NCBI GenBank assembly: GCA_030377945.1 | Contig: JAUCGD010000054.1 | Span: 1 to 17,751, forward strand | Reading direction: 5' to 3' | Origin: Desulfobacterales bacterium HSG17 | GTDB taxonomy: Bacteria > Desulfobacterota > Desulfobacteria > Desulfobacterales > Desulfococcaceae | Length of the DNA stretch: 17,751 nucleotides | Shown here: piece after piece, positions 1-7,986 of the stretch | How the letters are laid out: each line of letters begins with the position of its first letter | How positions within the stretch are numbered: the first letter of the stretch is position 1 | Translations under genes and position numbers: made by a program | Notes under the pieces: generated by a model | The model's input: only the letters and a program-made list of their open reading frames with translations | What the model was told of the DNA's origin: nothing | Databases searched by the model: none

Positions 1-1035
1 GTCAAAGCGGTCATCTTAACCAGTGGGGATGCTTTATATTACGGTATCGGCAAATCCCTTGCCGCATCATTTAATGATTCCCAATTAAGGTTTCATCCAA
101 ATTTATCACTGGTGGCCGCCGCTGCCGCTAAAATCGGGTTGTCCTGGGGCGATGTTAAGGTCCTTTCTTTGCATGGTCGCGAAAATCTTTCTCCCTTTTT
201 AACGGCCCTAGCCAAAGATTACCCCTTTTTTCTTTACACCGATCCCCGCCATGATCCGGTTTGGGTGGCAAAGCAATGCCTGAAATGGGGTCTTGATAAT
301 TTGGTTCTGACGGTTTTTGTTCATTTGGGAAGTGATTCAGAAGAAATTTTCCATGGAAAACCATCACAAATCTCTGAAAAGCAATTTTCATCTCCGAATC
401 TGGTACTCATACAATCTTCTGGTCCATCGGAGAGTGTAGATTATTTGACATCCAACTTCGGCAGGCCGGATACCCTTTTTCATCATGATTCAGGGATGAT
501 TACCAAGGCTGAAATCAGGGCTATTTCACTGTCCAAGCTTCATCTACAATCAGATTCCATACTATGGGATATTGGGGCCGGCAGTGGTTCTGTCTCCATC
601 GAAGCCGCAGGTTTTATCAACACGGGCCAGGTTATCGCCTTTGAAAAAAAAACTCACCGAGTAGACTTGATACGGGAAAATCAACTCAAGTTCAGGGCTT
701 TTGCCATCGAAATTATTCCCCAAGCCTTTCAAGATGCGAACCTCGAGGACCTTGCGCCACCGAGCCGCATCTTTATCGGTGGCGGTGGAAAAGACATAGG
801 CGCCATTTTAGATATTGCTTATCGTCAGCTTGCGCCTAATGGAAGAATGGTGATCAATACAGTATTATTGGAAAGTTTGGAAACCGTACGATGCTTTTTC
901 AAGACCAAAAGAATCAATCTTGATATTGTCCAAGTTAATATTCAAAAAAACATGGCCATGCCCTATGGCTCGAGAATGCAGGCTTTTAATCCGGTTTTTG
1001 TTATTTCTCTTCAAAAAGAAACGGATTCATTATGA
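1..1035 (+). CDS. cbiET: Cobalt-precorrin C5/C15-methyltransferase, CbiE-CbiT fusion (CobL-like), 5' partial
   Basis: The reading frame is open from base 1, so the gene starts before the window; 344 residues are visible. The first visible residues contain the CbiE tetrapyrrole-methylase motif SGDALYYGIG, normally about 65 residues into the protein. The CbiT half starts near visible residue 160 with a MITKAEIRA signature and has an SAM-binding glycine loop, DIGAGSGS, near residues 190-197. In the family, CbiE methylates C5 and CbiT methylates C15 and decarboxylates the C12 acetate of the corrin ring. The fused CobL/CbiET form is common. The stop codon overlaps the ATG of the next gene (ATGA), which indicates translational coupling in a cobalamin operon. 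A start placed at GTG 112 would cut into the CbiE domain and is rejected. Confidence 0.93.
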   Translation, partial: VKAVILTSGDALYYGIGKSLAASFNDSQLRFHPNLSLVAAAAAKIGLSWGDVKVLSLHGRENLSPFLTALAKDYPFFLYTDPRHDPVWVAKQCLKWGLDNLVLTVFVHLGSDSEEIFHGKPSQISEKQFSSPNLVLIQSSGPSESVDYLTSNFGRPDTLFHHDSGMITKAEIRAISLSKLHLQSDSILWDIGAGSGSVSIEAAGFINTGQVIAFEKKTHRVDLIRENQLKFRAFAIEIIPQAFQDANLEDLAPPSRIFIGGGGKDIGAILDIAYRQLAPNGRMVINTVLLESLETVRCFFKTKRINLDIVQVNIQKNMAMPYGSRMQAFNPVFVISLQKETDSL

Positions 1036-1808
1036 ATTTATCCCCCATCGTTTTTGCCGGTGCTGGTCCGGGAGATCCTGAGCTGGTAACTGTCAAAACC
1101 GCTAATCATTTAAAAAATTCTGATTTGGTACTCTATACGGGCTCATTGGTCCCTGAGGCAGTTCTATGCTATTGCCCGGCTCACACCCAAAAAACCAGCA
1201 GTGCTTCTTTATCTTTGCCGGAAATACTGAATCTCATGGTATCTGCATATTTTAAAGGTTCAAAAGTAGTTCGGTTGCATACGGGTGATCCCAGCCTATA
1301 TGGTGCAATTTTAGAGCAGATGCAGATACTGGATGAGAAGGAAATCCCGTATTCGGTAATTCCCGGTGTTACAGCCGCTTTTGCTGCCGCCGCCGGATTA
1401 CAAATGGAATTTACAATCCCGGAAAAAACCCAAACCCTGATCTTGACCCGCATGGCTGGACGGACGCCTGTGCCGGAACAAGAACGTATGGAAAAACTGG
1501 CTGCCATCGGTGCATCCATGGCGATTTACTTGTCTGCCGGTTTAGTGGAACAGCTGCTGCCGATTTTAATCGAACATTATGGGTCGAATTCACTCGCAGC
1601 AGTTGTGTTTAAAGCAGGACATCCTGAAGAAAAACAGTTGATTGCCCCTCTTGGTGAACTTGGCGATGCCATGATGAACGCCAAGATCACAAGACAAGCC
1701 GTAATTTTGGTTGGGCCAGGTGTGAATACAAAATTTCAAAAAGAAAAATTTGCTGAAAGTAAACTCTATGCTCCTGAGTTTTCCCACGGATATCGAACCG
1801 GTGATTAA
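1032..1808 (+). CDS. cbiF: Cobalt-precorrin-4 C11-methyltransferase
   Basis: This 258-residue protein is a class III tetrapyrrole methylase. It starts with the family glycine loop GAGPGDPELV (residues 10-19), continues with a YTGSLVP segment (about 35-41) and has the second motif GDPSLYGA (85-92). Together these match CbiF/CobM, which transfers a methyl group from SAM to C11 of the precorrin-4 macrocycle in the cytoplasm. Length fits the family (about 250). The start ATG overlaps the cbiET stop by four bases, and the next corrin gene begins 29 bases downstream, so the three genes form one operon. The name cbiF (oxygen-independent route) is preferred over cobM because the surrounding set suggests an anaerobe. 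That choice is inference; the enzyme class is not in doubt. Confidence 0.93.
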   Translation: MNLSPIVFAGAGPGDPELVTVKTANHLKNSDLVLYTGSLVPEAVLCYCPAHTQKTSSASLSLPEILNLMVSAYFKGSKVVRLHTGDPSLYGAILEQMQILDEKEIPYSVIPGVTAAFAAAAGLQMEFTIPEKTQTLILTRMAGRTPVPEQERMEKLAAIGASMAIYLSAGLVEQLLPILIEHYGSNSLAAVVFKAGHPEEKQLIAPLGELGDAMMNAKITRQAVILVGPGVNTKFQKEKFAESKLYAPEFSHGYRTGD

Positions 1809-1837
1809 ATCGGGCATCTATAAGGAACGAAATAACA

Positions 1838-2632
1838 ATGACTGAAAATATAAAACCAGGGATTTTAACCGTCATCGGTATCGGACCCGGTGATACAGTG
1901 CATTTAACACCAGCAGCATCAGAGGCACTTACAAATTCGGATCATATAATTGGGTATGGACTGTATATTGATTTATTGCGGCCAGTTCTGGGAAATCAAA
2001 AACTATCTAGCGGTGCCATGCAAAAAGAAGTAGAACGGGTTACTTTGGCTGTGGATGCAGCTCTTTCCGGAGAACGTGTGGCCCTTGTATCATCTGGAGA
2101 TGCCGGTGTCTATGCCATGGCTGGGTTGGTATTCGAAATTTGCCGAGCCCGCGAAATTTCCATAACCATGAATGATCAGGTATTTCAGGAGGGAATAGGG
2201 ATTCGAATCATACCCGGCATTTCTGCATTGAATGCAGCCGCTTCATTGCTAGGTGCCCCATTATCCCATGATTTTTGTACCATCAGCCTAAGTGATCTTC
2301 TAACCCCTTGGGAAACCATTGAGACCCGATTACATGCAGCCGGAAGTGCGGATTTTGTCACTGTGATTTACAATCCAAAGAGTAAAAAACGTGACTGGCA
2401 ACTCAAAAAATCCCTTTCCATTTTAGGCCAGTACCGCTCCGCCGAAACGCCCATCGGAATGGTTCGTCAGGCCATGCGCGAAGACCAGGAAATCTGTATT
2501 TCCACACTAAAGACTTTTAACGATGAAGCCATTGATATGAAAACAGTCGTCATTGTGGGAAATCGTCATTCGTTTATATATGAAGGGGCTATGGTTACGC
2601 CTCGGGGATATGGCGATAAATATATCTTATAA
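1838..2632 (+). CDS. cbiH: Cobalt-factor III / precorrin-3B C17-methyltransferase
   Basis: The 264-residue product has the tetrapyrrole-methylase loop GIGPGDTVHL (residues 14-23), the CbiH/CobJ-type GYGLYIDLL stretch (39-47) and the second motif SSGDAGVYAMAG (85-96). The family methylates C17 and drives ring contraction in corrin synthesis. An AAGGA ribosome-binding site lies about 11 bases before the ATG. It is the third corrin gene in the run. No CbiG domain is fused, unlike in some bacteria, so cbiG would have to be elsewhere. Transcription is convergent with the next gene, with only three bases between the stop codons, so any terminator must lie inside coding sequence. Confidence 0.93.
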   Translation: MTENIKPGILTVIGIGPGDTVHLTPAASEALTNSDHIIGYGLYIDLLRPVLGNQKLSSGAMQKEVERVTLAVDAALSGERVALVSSGDAGVYAMAGLVFEICRAREISITMNDQVFQEGIGIRIIPGISALNAAASLLGAPLSHDFCTISLSDLLTPWETIETRLHAAGSADFVTVIYNPKSKKRDWQLKKSLSILGQYRSAETPIGMVRQAMREDQEICISTLKTFNDEAIDMKTVVIVGNRHSFIYEGAMVTPRGYGDKYIL

Positions 2633-2635
2633 GAT

Positions 2636-3418
2636 TTATTCAGAACCTCGATATCGTGAATGAATTTTTGACAAATTGCCATTTTTTTTCATTTCTTGAA
2701 GAATTTCTTCGACCCGCGAAATGAATACCGCCTGATCCTCAATTTTAACAGAAGCCCGTGAAAGGGCGAAATAGGACTCCCTGCGGCCGACCTCTTTATC
2801 CAAACGAATGATCCCGGCTTGATACTCGAACAGATCCGGGTCATTGGCCAGCTGATATTCGGCTTCCTGGGCCATGTGAATAAAGCCATCAATGATCCCG
2901 GCATGGGTCAGGAGAATGTTTTTACGTAAGCTATTCTCAAGATTCAGAATCAGCTTGCCGGTGGCTGCAAATGCGGAAAATTCATCGGTTACAAAGAGTC
3001 CATGGTTTAATCCGATTATTTTTCCGGTCAAATCTGAAAGATGGGTAAAGTAAAAACGGTTTTCCTTTTTAACGAAAATCGCCATGATATCACTGCGAAT
3101 GGGTATTTTTGCTGCAAACAGGGCAAACATTTCACGAGCAGGATTCAGACCTAAGGAAAAACTTCCATCGCATTCACCCCGGGCCATTTTTTGAAGGAGT
3201 TGTTCATTGGGATAAAGTTCGATGTCCATGGGTATATTTAATTTTTCAAAAACGTGCTTTATAACAGCGACATCAATACCATCGGCATGATTATCCGTCA
3301 TGAAACTATAGGGTGCTGAATCCTCACTACCAACCAGCAACAGCGTTGTATCTTCTGCGTGAACCGTAAGGGAGAATAAAAAAATAAATAGGAAAAGCGA
3401 ATGACATAATGCATGCAT
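2636..3418 (-). CDS. Periplasmic solute-binding protein, SBP_bac_3-like
   Basis: The proposed 260-residue protein starts at ATG 3418. From there it begins with a classic signal peptide: a short start, a hydrophobic FLFIFLFSL core and a probable cut after VHA (residue 21). The mature part shows the pattern of family 3 extracellular solute-binding proteins: SAPYSFM near the start, then DGIDVAVIKHVFEKL, then RGECDGSFSLGLNPAREM. Such proteins bind amino acids or similar small solutes, but the ligand cannot be told here. The open frame extends to a GTG at 3520, which would put 34 residues in front of the signal peptide, so that start is rejected. The ribosome-binding site is weak. No ABC permease or ATPase gene is adjacent, so this may be an orphan binding or sensing protein. 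Confidence 0.8.
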   Translation of the reverse strand: MHALCHSLFLFIFLFSLTVHAEDTTLLLVGSEDSAPYSFMTDNHADGIDVAVIKHVFEKLNIPMDIELYPNEQLLQKMARGECDGSFSLGLNPAREMFALFAAKIPIRSDIMAIFVKKENRFYFTHLSDLTGKIIGLNHGLFVTDEFSAFAATGKLILNLENSLRKNILLTHAGIIDGFIHMAQEAEYQLANDPDLFEYQAGIIRLDKEVGRRESYFALSRASVKIEDQAVFISRVEEILQEMKKNGNLSKIHSRYRGSE

Positions 3419-3606
3419 GGAGCTACCATTTCGTTTATTGTTTCCGATTAACAAATGTAAGGCTTTGAACGAAAAAATTGAAATTTCTTTCGAACACTGC
3501 TTAAGGACTGGTTCGATCACCTATTACAGATTAAAACAACTATCATTTCAATTTTCATTCAAGATTGCAATTGAGGCATCATCCTGATAATAGAAACCAA
3601 CCTTCC

Positions 3607-3635
3607 TATAATACTCCGGTACTTCCGGTTTTTTT
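3607..3635 (+). promoter_or_regulatory. Possible -10 box and short CCGG hairpin ahead of the acyltransferase gene
   Basis: A perfect TATAAT lies at 3607-3612 in the divergent region before the WS/DGAT gene, but no convincing -35 stands 16-18 bases upstream. Just after it, CCGG at 3616-3619 and CCGG at 3625-3628 can pair across a five-base loop and are followed by seven T (3629-3635). This could be a weak attenuator in the leader. With only four base pairs the case is thin. Confidence 0.25.
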
Positions 3636-3667
3636 GATGAACTAAAACCAGCAAAAGGGGATACGAC

Positions 3668-5317
3668 ATGGCGGAAACAATGTCCAATGTTGATAATTTT
3701 TGGCTCCAGATGGATCATCCCACAAACCTGATGGTAATCGCCGGCTTCATGCAATTTGACGAAAAGCTCGATTTTGATCGATTACGGGCCACGATTCAAA
3801 ACCGAATGCTTTCTTTTGACCGATTTAAAAAAAGAGTTTCCAAACCAATGTCCGGTGTGGGAGTTCCCACCTGGGAAACCGATCCTTATTTTGATTTGCG
3901 AAACCATTTGCATCGCATCAGTCTGCCTGATCCGGGAGATAAAAAAATGATGATGGAAACCGTGGCCGATTTAATGGTTATGAACCTGGATCCGGATAAG
4001 CCATTGTGGCAGTGTACTTATATAGAAAATTATGGAAAAGGGTCCGCCCTGTTTTTTACACTTCATCATTGCATTGCTGATGGTATTGCCCTGGTCCATA
4101 TCCTATTATCCATGGCTGATTTGGAGTCAGATGCACCTTGGCCGGAAAGCAAGCAAATTAGACCTAAAGGTGCTTTTCACCGAATTATGCCTTTTGATTT
4201 TGTTTTGGACAAAGTCAAATCCGCCGGCAAAACCACTCAAAAAGTCGGCAAAGCAATTTGGAAAGAAGCCAAACAGGGGATGTCTAACCCTCAGCATCTT
4301 GTAGACATGGCCAAATTCACAACCAGTTTAACTGCGGATATGTCGCAGGTTCTGGGAAAACTCTTATTTATGCCGTCAGACCCAAAAACTGTTTTTAAAG
4401 GCGATCTGGGGGTCCGAAAAAGTGTTGTCTGGTCTGAACAATTACCGCTGGCTGATATTAAAAGTGTGGGAAAAGCAGTTGGAGCAACCGTTAATGATGT
4501 CTTGATCGGTTGCGTATCCGGTGCCTTGCGATCTTACTTACAAAAGCGGAACAACCGCGTGTTTGAACTTGACTTGCGAGTGGCTGTACCTGTCAATATT
4601 CGGCGACCGGGTACTGAATTCGAACTGGGTAATAAATTCAGCCTGGTCTTTTTATCTTTGCCGGTTCATATCGAAGATCCCATTTTACGCTTAAAAGAAG
4701 TGAAACGAAGAATGGATCACCTCAAAACATCACCCGATGCGTTTGTTGGGTTTCAGGCTTTGAACGCCTTAGGGGTTACGCCGGAAAATATTGCCAAACG
4801 CGCAGCCGCTTTTCTGGCCAATAAGGCTACCGGTGTTTTGACCAATGTACCCGGTCCCCGGCAACCGTTATATTTCAGCGGCAAAGAAATTAAGGATATG
4901 ATGTTTTGGGTTCCACGGATTGGGCGTCTAGGACTTGGAATAAGTATCATTTCTTATAACAATAAGATCACCATGGGGATTGCAACCGACGAGAAGTTGG
5001 TCTCTGATCCTGATGCCATTTTAGATGGTTTTCACGCTGAATATATGCACCTTGTCTCCTTGGCCAAAAGCGGTAAAGTGGAAAAAGATCCCCTTGTCCT
5101 GTATGATCGCCACAAAGAACGCATGGAAGCTAAAAAGAAAAATAAAGATATAGCTGATGCTCAAGTTGCTGATAAGCAACAAGACGTAAACAGGGAAGAG
5201 AACGGAGATGAACACGGGGAAGAAAAAAAATGCCAGGGCACGACCAAGTCCGGCTCACCCTGTAAAAAAGCTGCTGTCAAAGGTACTGATTATTGCAGTA
5301 TCCATTCGCCTGCTTGA
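3668..5317 (+). CDS. WS/DGAT-family O-acyltransferase with C-terminal Cys/His motif
   Basis: The 549-residue protein opens with the WS/DGAT-like N-terminus (SNVDNFWLQMDHPTNLMVI, residues 6-24) and carries the acyltransferase active-site motif HHCIADG at 133-139 (HHxxxDG). Further family features are NDVLIGCVSGALR in the middle and PVNIRRPG after it. The family joins acyl-CoA to long-chain alcohols or diacylglycerol to make wax esters or triacylglycerol at the inner membrane; the substrate here is unknown. Most relatives end near residue 470-480. Here a charged lysine/glutamate-rich linker (about 480-520) leads to Cys522, Cys532, Cys543 and His546, a likely zinc-binding tail resembling small DUF5763-type motifs. 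An AAAAGGGG ribosome-binding site precedes the ATG. The gene stands alone and ends at a strong terminator. Confidence 0.9.
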   Translation: MAETMSNVDNFWLQMDHPTNLMVIAGFMQFDEKLDFDRLRATIQNRMLSFDRFKKRVSKPMSGVGVPTWETDPYFDLRNHLHRISLPDPGDKKMMMETVADLMVMNLDPDKPLWQCTYIENYGKGSALFFTLHHCIADGIALVHILLSMADLESDAPWPESKQIRPKGAFHRIMPFDFVLDKVKSAGKTTQKVGKAIWKEAKQGMSNPQHLVDMAKFTTSLTADMSQVLGKLLFMPSDPKTVFKGDLGVRKSVVWSEQLPLADIKSVGKAVGATVNDVLIGCVSGALRSYLQKRNNRVFELDLRVAVPVNIRRPGTEFELGNKFSLVFLSLPVHIEDPILRLKEVKRRMDHLKTSPDAFVGFQALNALGVTPENIAKRAAAFLANKATGVLTNVPGPRQPLYFSGKEIKDMMFWVPRIGRLGLGISIISYNNKITMGIATDEKLVSDPDAILDGFHAEYMHLVSLAKSGKVEKDPLVLYDRHKERMEAKKKNKDIADAQVADKQQDVNREENGDEHGEEKKCQGTTKSGSPCKKAAVKGTDYCSIHSPA

Positions 5318-5347
5318 TAGCGATATTTTAATTTGAAAAAAAAATAG

Positions 5348-5390
5348 GAAGGCAACTGCTTACTTTTAAGTGGGTGCCTTCTTTTATTTT
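5348..5390 (+). terminator. Rho-independent terminator after the acyltransferase gene
   Basis: GAAGGCA (5348-5354) pairs perfectly with TGCCTTC (5375-5381). An inner CTTA/TAAG stem with flanking wobble pairs closes on a CTTT loop. TTTTATTTT follows directly. It lies 30 bases after the stop codon on the coding strand. Confidence 0.88.
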
Positions 5391-5434
5391 GTACTTCGTA
5401 TACATTTTTTAAATGCAGCCATTTTTAAAGTCTG

Positions 5435-5450
5435 CTGATTTCAAAATCAG
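5435..5450 (+). promoter_or_regulatory. Small hairpin touching the ribosome-binding site of the DUF898 gene
   Basis: CTGATT (5435-5440) and AATCAG (5445-5450) form a perfect six-base-pair stem around TCAA. Its last base belongs to the AGGAG of the Shine-Dalgarno region, so folding could modulate translation of the membrane protein. A second purine run, AAAAGGA (5454-5460), stays free, so the effect may be slight. Confidence 0.3.
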
Positions 5451-5470
5451 GAGAAAAGGAAATTACAGTA

Positions 5471-6808
5471 ATGAGTTGGTACTATGCCCATGAAGATCAA
5501 CAAATTGGCCCGATAACCGTTCAGGATATGCATTCATTACTAAAGCAGGGCACAATTACCCCTGAAACACTTGTGTGGACTTCAGGCATGGCGGACTGGC
5601 TACCTTTTAAAGAAGTCAAAGCACAATTTACAGAATTATCAAATGCATCTATAGAAACTTCTAGTCCAAATGAAGAACAAGCTCTTCCCGTCCAACCGGA
5701 TTTACAGCCTTTAGGGCAAGACTCGAACCTACTAAAAGAGGCTTCTTTGGGAACCGAATATCCGAATAGAGTCAATGACATTAAAAATCTGCAACCGGAG
5801 AATCCCATTGCGATTGAATTCACTGGCGAGGGTGTAGAGTATTTTAAAATCTGGATTGTGAATGCTGTATTATCGCTGTTAACCCTTGGGCTTTATTCAC
5901 CCTGGGCCAAAGTACGGCGCAAACAATATTTTTATGGAAACACTCGAATTAAAGGGGCCAGTTTTGAATATTCAGCCGACCCGGTTAAAATTTTAAAGGG
6001 ACGATTGGTTGTGGTCGGTGTTGTGATTGTCTTGTCCGGTCTAATTCCATTTCTGGGTCCGATTATTAACCTGGGATTTTTAATTGTTTTTCCGTGGATA
6101 ATTGTACGATCCATGGCTTTCAATGCATATTACTCATCGATTCGGAATATCCGTTTCGGGTTTACCGCTACTTATGTTGAGGCATTGTTGGTATTTGTTC
6201 TTTTACCATTGGCCGCGGCTTTAACGCTGGGGATAATGGGGCCTTTTGCATTTTACAAACAGCGACAATTTGTTTTGGAAAATGCGCGGTACGGCCAAAG
6301 TGCGTTCACTTTTTCTGCTGTGGCCGGTGATTATTATAAAATATTTTTACGATTGCTTTTACCTGTATTTGTCGGTGCTGCGATCATCGGAGCCATCGGC
6401 GGGATTGGTTTTTTTGCGGATTCGACGGCAATTGACGGTTTTGGGCTGTGGTTGCCGTGGACGATTCCGTTTATGATTATTCTACTCTACCTTTATCTGT
6501 TTGCGGCTTTCACGGTTCAATCATCAAATCTATTTTTTACTTCCACAAAACTCGGTCCTCACCGTTTTCATGCCAATATGGAAAAAAGACCATATTTTTT
6601 TATTGTGGTCACCAATACCTTGGCAACCGCTGTTACTCTCGGCTTATTTTTTCCATTTGCCATCGTGCGCAGTGTAAAATACCGTATAAATTGTTTAGAA
6701 ATGAAACCGGTCGGTAGTTTGGATCAGTTTGTAGCGGACGAGGAACAAAAATTGGGGGCCTTAGGGGAAGAAATGAGCGACCTTTTAGATTTTGACATTG
6801 GGTTATGA
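5471..6808 (+). CDS. GYF_2 domain - DUF898 (YjgN-like) inner-membrane protein
   Basis: The 445-residue product has two clear parts. Residues 1-50 are a GYF_2-type domain (starts MSWYYAHEDQQIGPIT, with the W-rich end VWTSGMADWLPF), a fold thought to bind proline-rich or other peptide tails. A polar linker (50-112) follows. From about 115 on there is a DUF898/YjgN-like domain with the typical FTGEGVEYFKIW opening, GLYSPWAKVRRKQYFYGNT (140-158) and about six or seven hydrophobic helices up to residue 398. The acidic C-terminal tail is probably cytoplasmic. Function of DUF898 proteins is unknown. The stop codon overlaps the ATG of the M48 peptidase gene, and DUF898/M48 gene pairs occur in other Proteobacteria, so the two products probably act together at the membrane, perhaps in membrane-protein quality control. 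That role is inference. Confidence 0.88.
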   Translation: MSWYYAHEDQQIGPITVQDMHSLLKQGTITPETLVWTSGMADWLPFKEVKAQFTELSNASIETSSPNEEQALPVQPDLQPLGQDSNLLKEASLGTEYPNRVNDIKNLQPENPIAIEFTGEGVEYFKIWIVNAVLSLLTLGLYSPWAKVRRKQYFYGNTRIKGASFEYSADPVKILKGRLVVVGVVIVLSGLIPFLGPIINLGFLIVFPWIIVRSMAFNAYYSSIRNIRFGFTATYVEALLVFVLLPLAAALTLGIMGPFAFYKQRQFVLENARYGQSAFTFSAVAGDYYKIFLRLLLPVFVGAAIIGAIGGIGFFADSTAIDGFGLWLPWTIPFMIILLYLYLFAAFTVQSSNLFFTSTKLGPHRFHANMEKRPYFFIVVTNTLATAVTLGLFFPFAIVRSVKYRINCLEMKPVGSLDQFVADEEQKLGALGEEMSDLLDFDIGL

Positions 6809-7848
6809 TGCAAATCACGGGATCATGGTATGATGGCCGTTCATCCAATGAGATTGCAGCAACCTGTGATTTTTCTGAAAATGGCCTGGTTATCTTAAAT
6901 ACTTTGGATGGCACATTTCTTTTATCCATTCCACTTATCGAACTAAAAATTTCACCTCGCTTGGCTGGTACACCCCGATATTTGTATTTTGCAAACGGGG
7001 GGAAATTTGAAACCCATGGTCATGACGTTATAGATGAGATCATTGATCGTCACGGGACCCACCGTTTTTTCCAGCTCCGCTATATATTGGAATCAAAACT
7101 GCAATATGTTTTTGCTTTTTTGTGTATTGCCATTCTTTTTGCCTATGTATTCGTGGTTTACGGAATTCCATTCATTTCCAAAGAAGTGGCATTTAAATTA
7201 CCACCTATAATTTTAAATACTGCCGAACAGCAAACTTTAAAAGTTCTTGAACGTTTGGTGTTTGAACCCACGGAATTGGACCCAGTTGTTAAAGCCCGTT
7301 TAGAGAGCCGGTTTAATGAAATTTTCCATGCTTTCCCAACTTTCCCATATACGGTGATTTTTCGAAAAGGCGGCGAAAAGCTCGGACCCAACGCATTTGC
7401 GTTGCCCATGGGGAAAATTTTACTGACCGCGCATTTGGTACCATAATTCCATAGCAACGAGGAATTATTGGCTGTTTTGCTTCATGAAATCGGACATGTG
7501 GAAAATCGGCATGCCTTGCGGGCAATCATTCAGGATTCACTTCTGGGTTTTGGTATGCTGCTGTTGATCGGCGATGTTTCCGGAACATCTGAATTGTTTA
7601 TCGGTTTACCAGTTGTCTTAACGGAAATGGCCTATTCCCGTAAATTTGAACTTCAGGCGGATTCCTTTGCCGCTCAAAATCTCTTATCCCGAAATATTTC
7701 CACGCAATACTACATTGAAATCCTTGAACGCTTAGAACAAGATTTGATTCAAAAACAAAAAAACCAGGTAGATCAAAATAAATGGGCAAATTATTTGTCG
7801 TCTCATCCACAAACCAAAAAGCGTATCGAATCTTTGAATATGGATTGA
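6805..7848 (+). pseudogene. M48-family zinc metalloprotease interrupted by an in-frame TAA
   Basis: One frame runs from ATG 6805 to TGA 7848 with a single TAA at 7444-7446. The N-terminal part has an all-beta-looking region (1-90), a membrane span around residues 99-120, and the peptidase lead-in PNAFALPMGKILLTAHLVP. The stop comes at codon 214. Immediately after it, in the same frame, are EELLAVLLHEIGHVENRH (zinc ligands His227 and His231, catalytic Glu228) and SRKFELQAD with the third ligand Glu282. Compared with the usual M48 pattern the spacing is intact if the stop counts as one residue, so a point nonsense change (for example CAA to TAA) explains it better than an indel. The 213-residue fragment made from 6805 would lack all zinc ligands. 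Coupled by ATGA to the DUF898 gene. Alternatives are a sequencing error or, less likely, stop readthrough. Confidence 0.85.
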
Positions 7849-7854
7849 AGAGCT

Positions 7855-7896
7855 TGACCTTTTAGGACGATTATTTGCATAAGGCCTTTTTTTTTA
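7855..7896 (+). terminator. Possible weak terminator after the M48 gene
   Basis: CCTT near 7859 can pair with AAGG near 7881, with a long loop, just before a run of eight T. The stem is short and the loop large, so this is only a candidate for ending the DUF898-M48 transcript. Confidence 0.25.
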
Positions 7897-7986
7897 GTAC
7901 GTCGAATCTGGTAATACGGAAATTGACGAAAAAATTGAACAAAAAGACCATTTATGGACGGACACGAATTGGTGACAAGGATCAAT

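Noticed and set aside
3419..3520. N-terminal extension of the solute-binding protein to the GTG at 3520
   Set aside because: It would bury a well-formed signal peptide 34 residues inside the protein.
7444..7446. Programmed recoding of the TAA in the M48 gene
   Set aside because: Selenocysteine uses TGA and pyrrolysine uses TAG; no known system decodes TAA this way in such bacteria, and there is no slippery site. A nonsense mutation or sequencing error is simpler.
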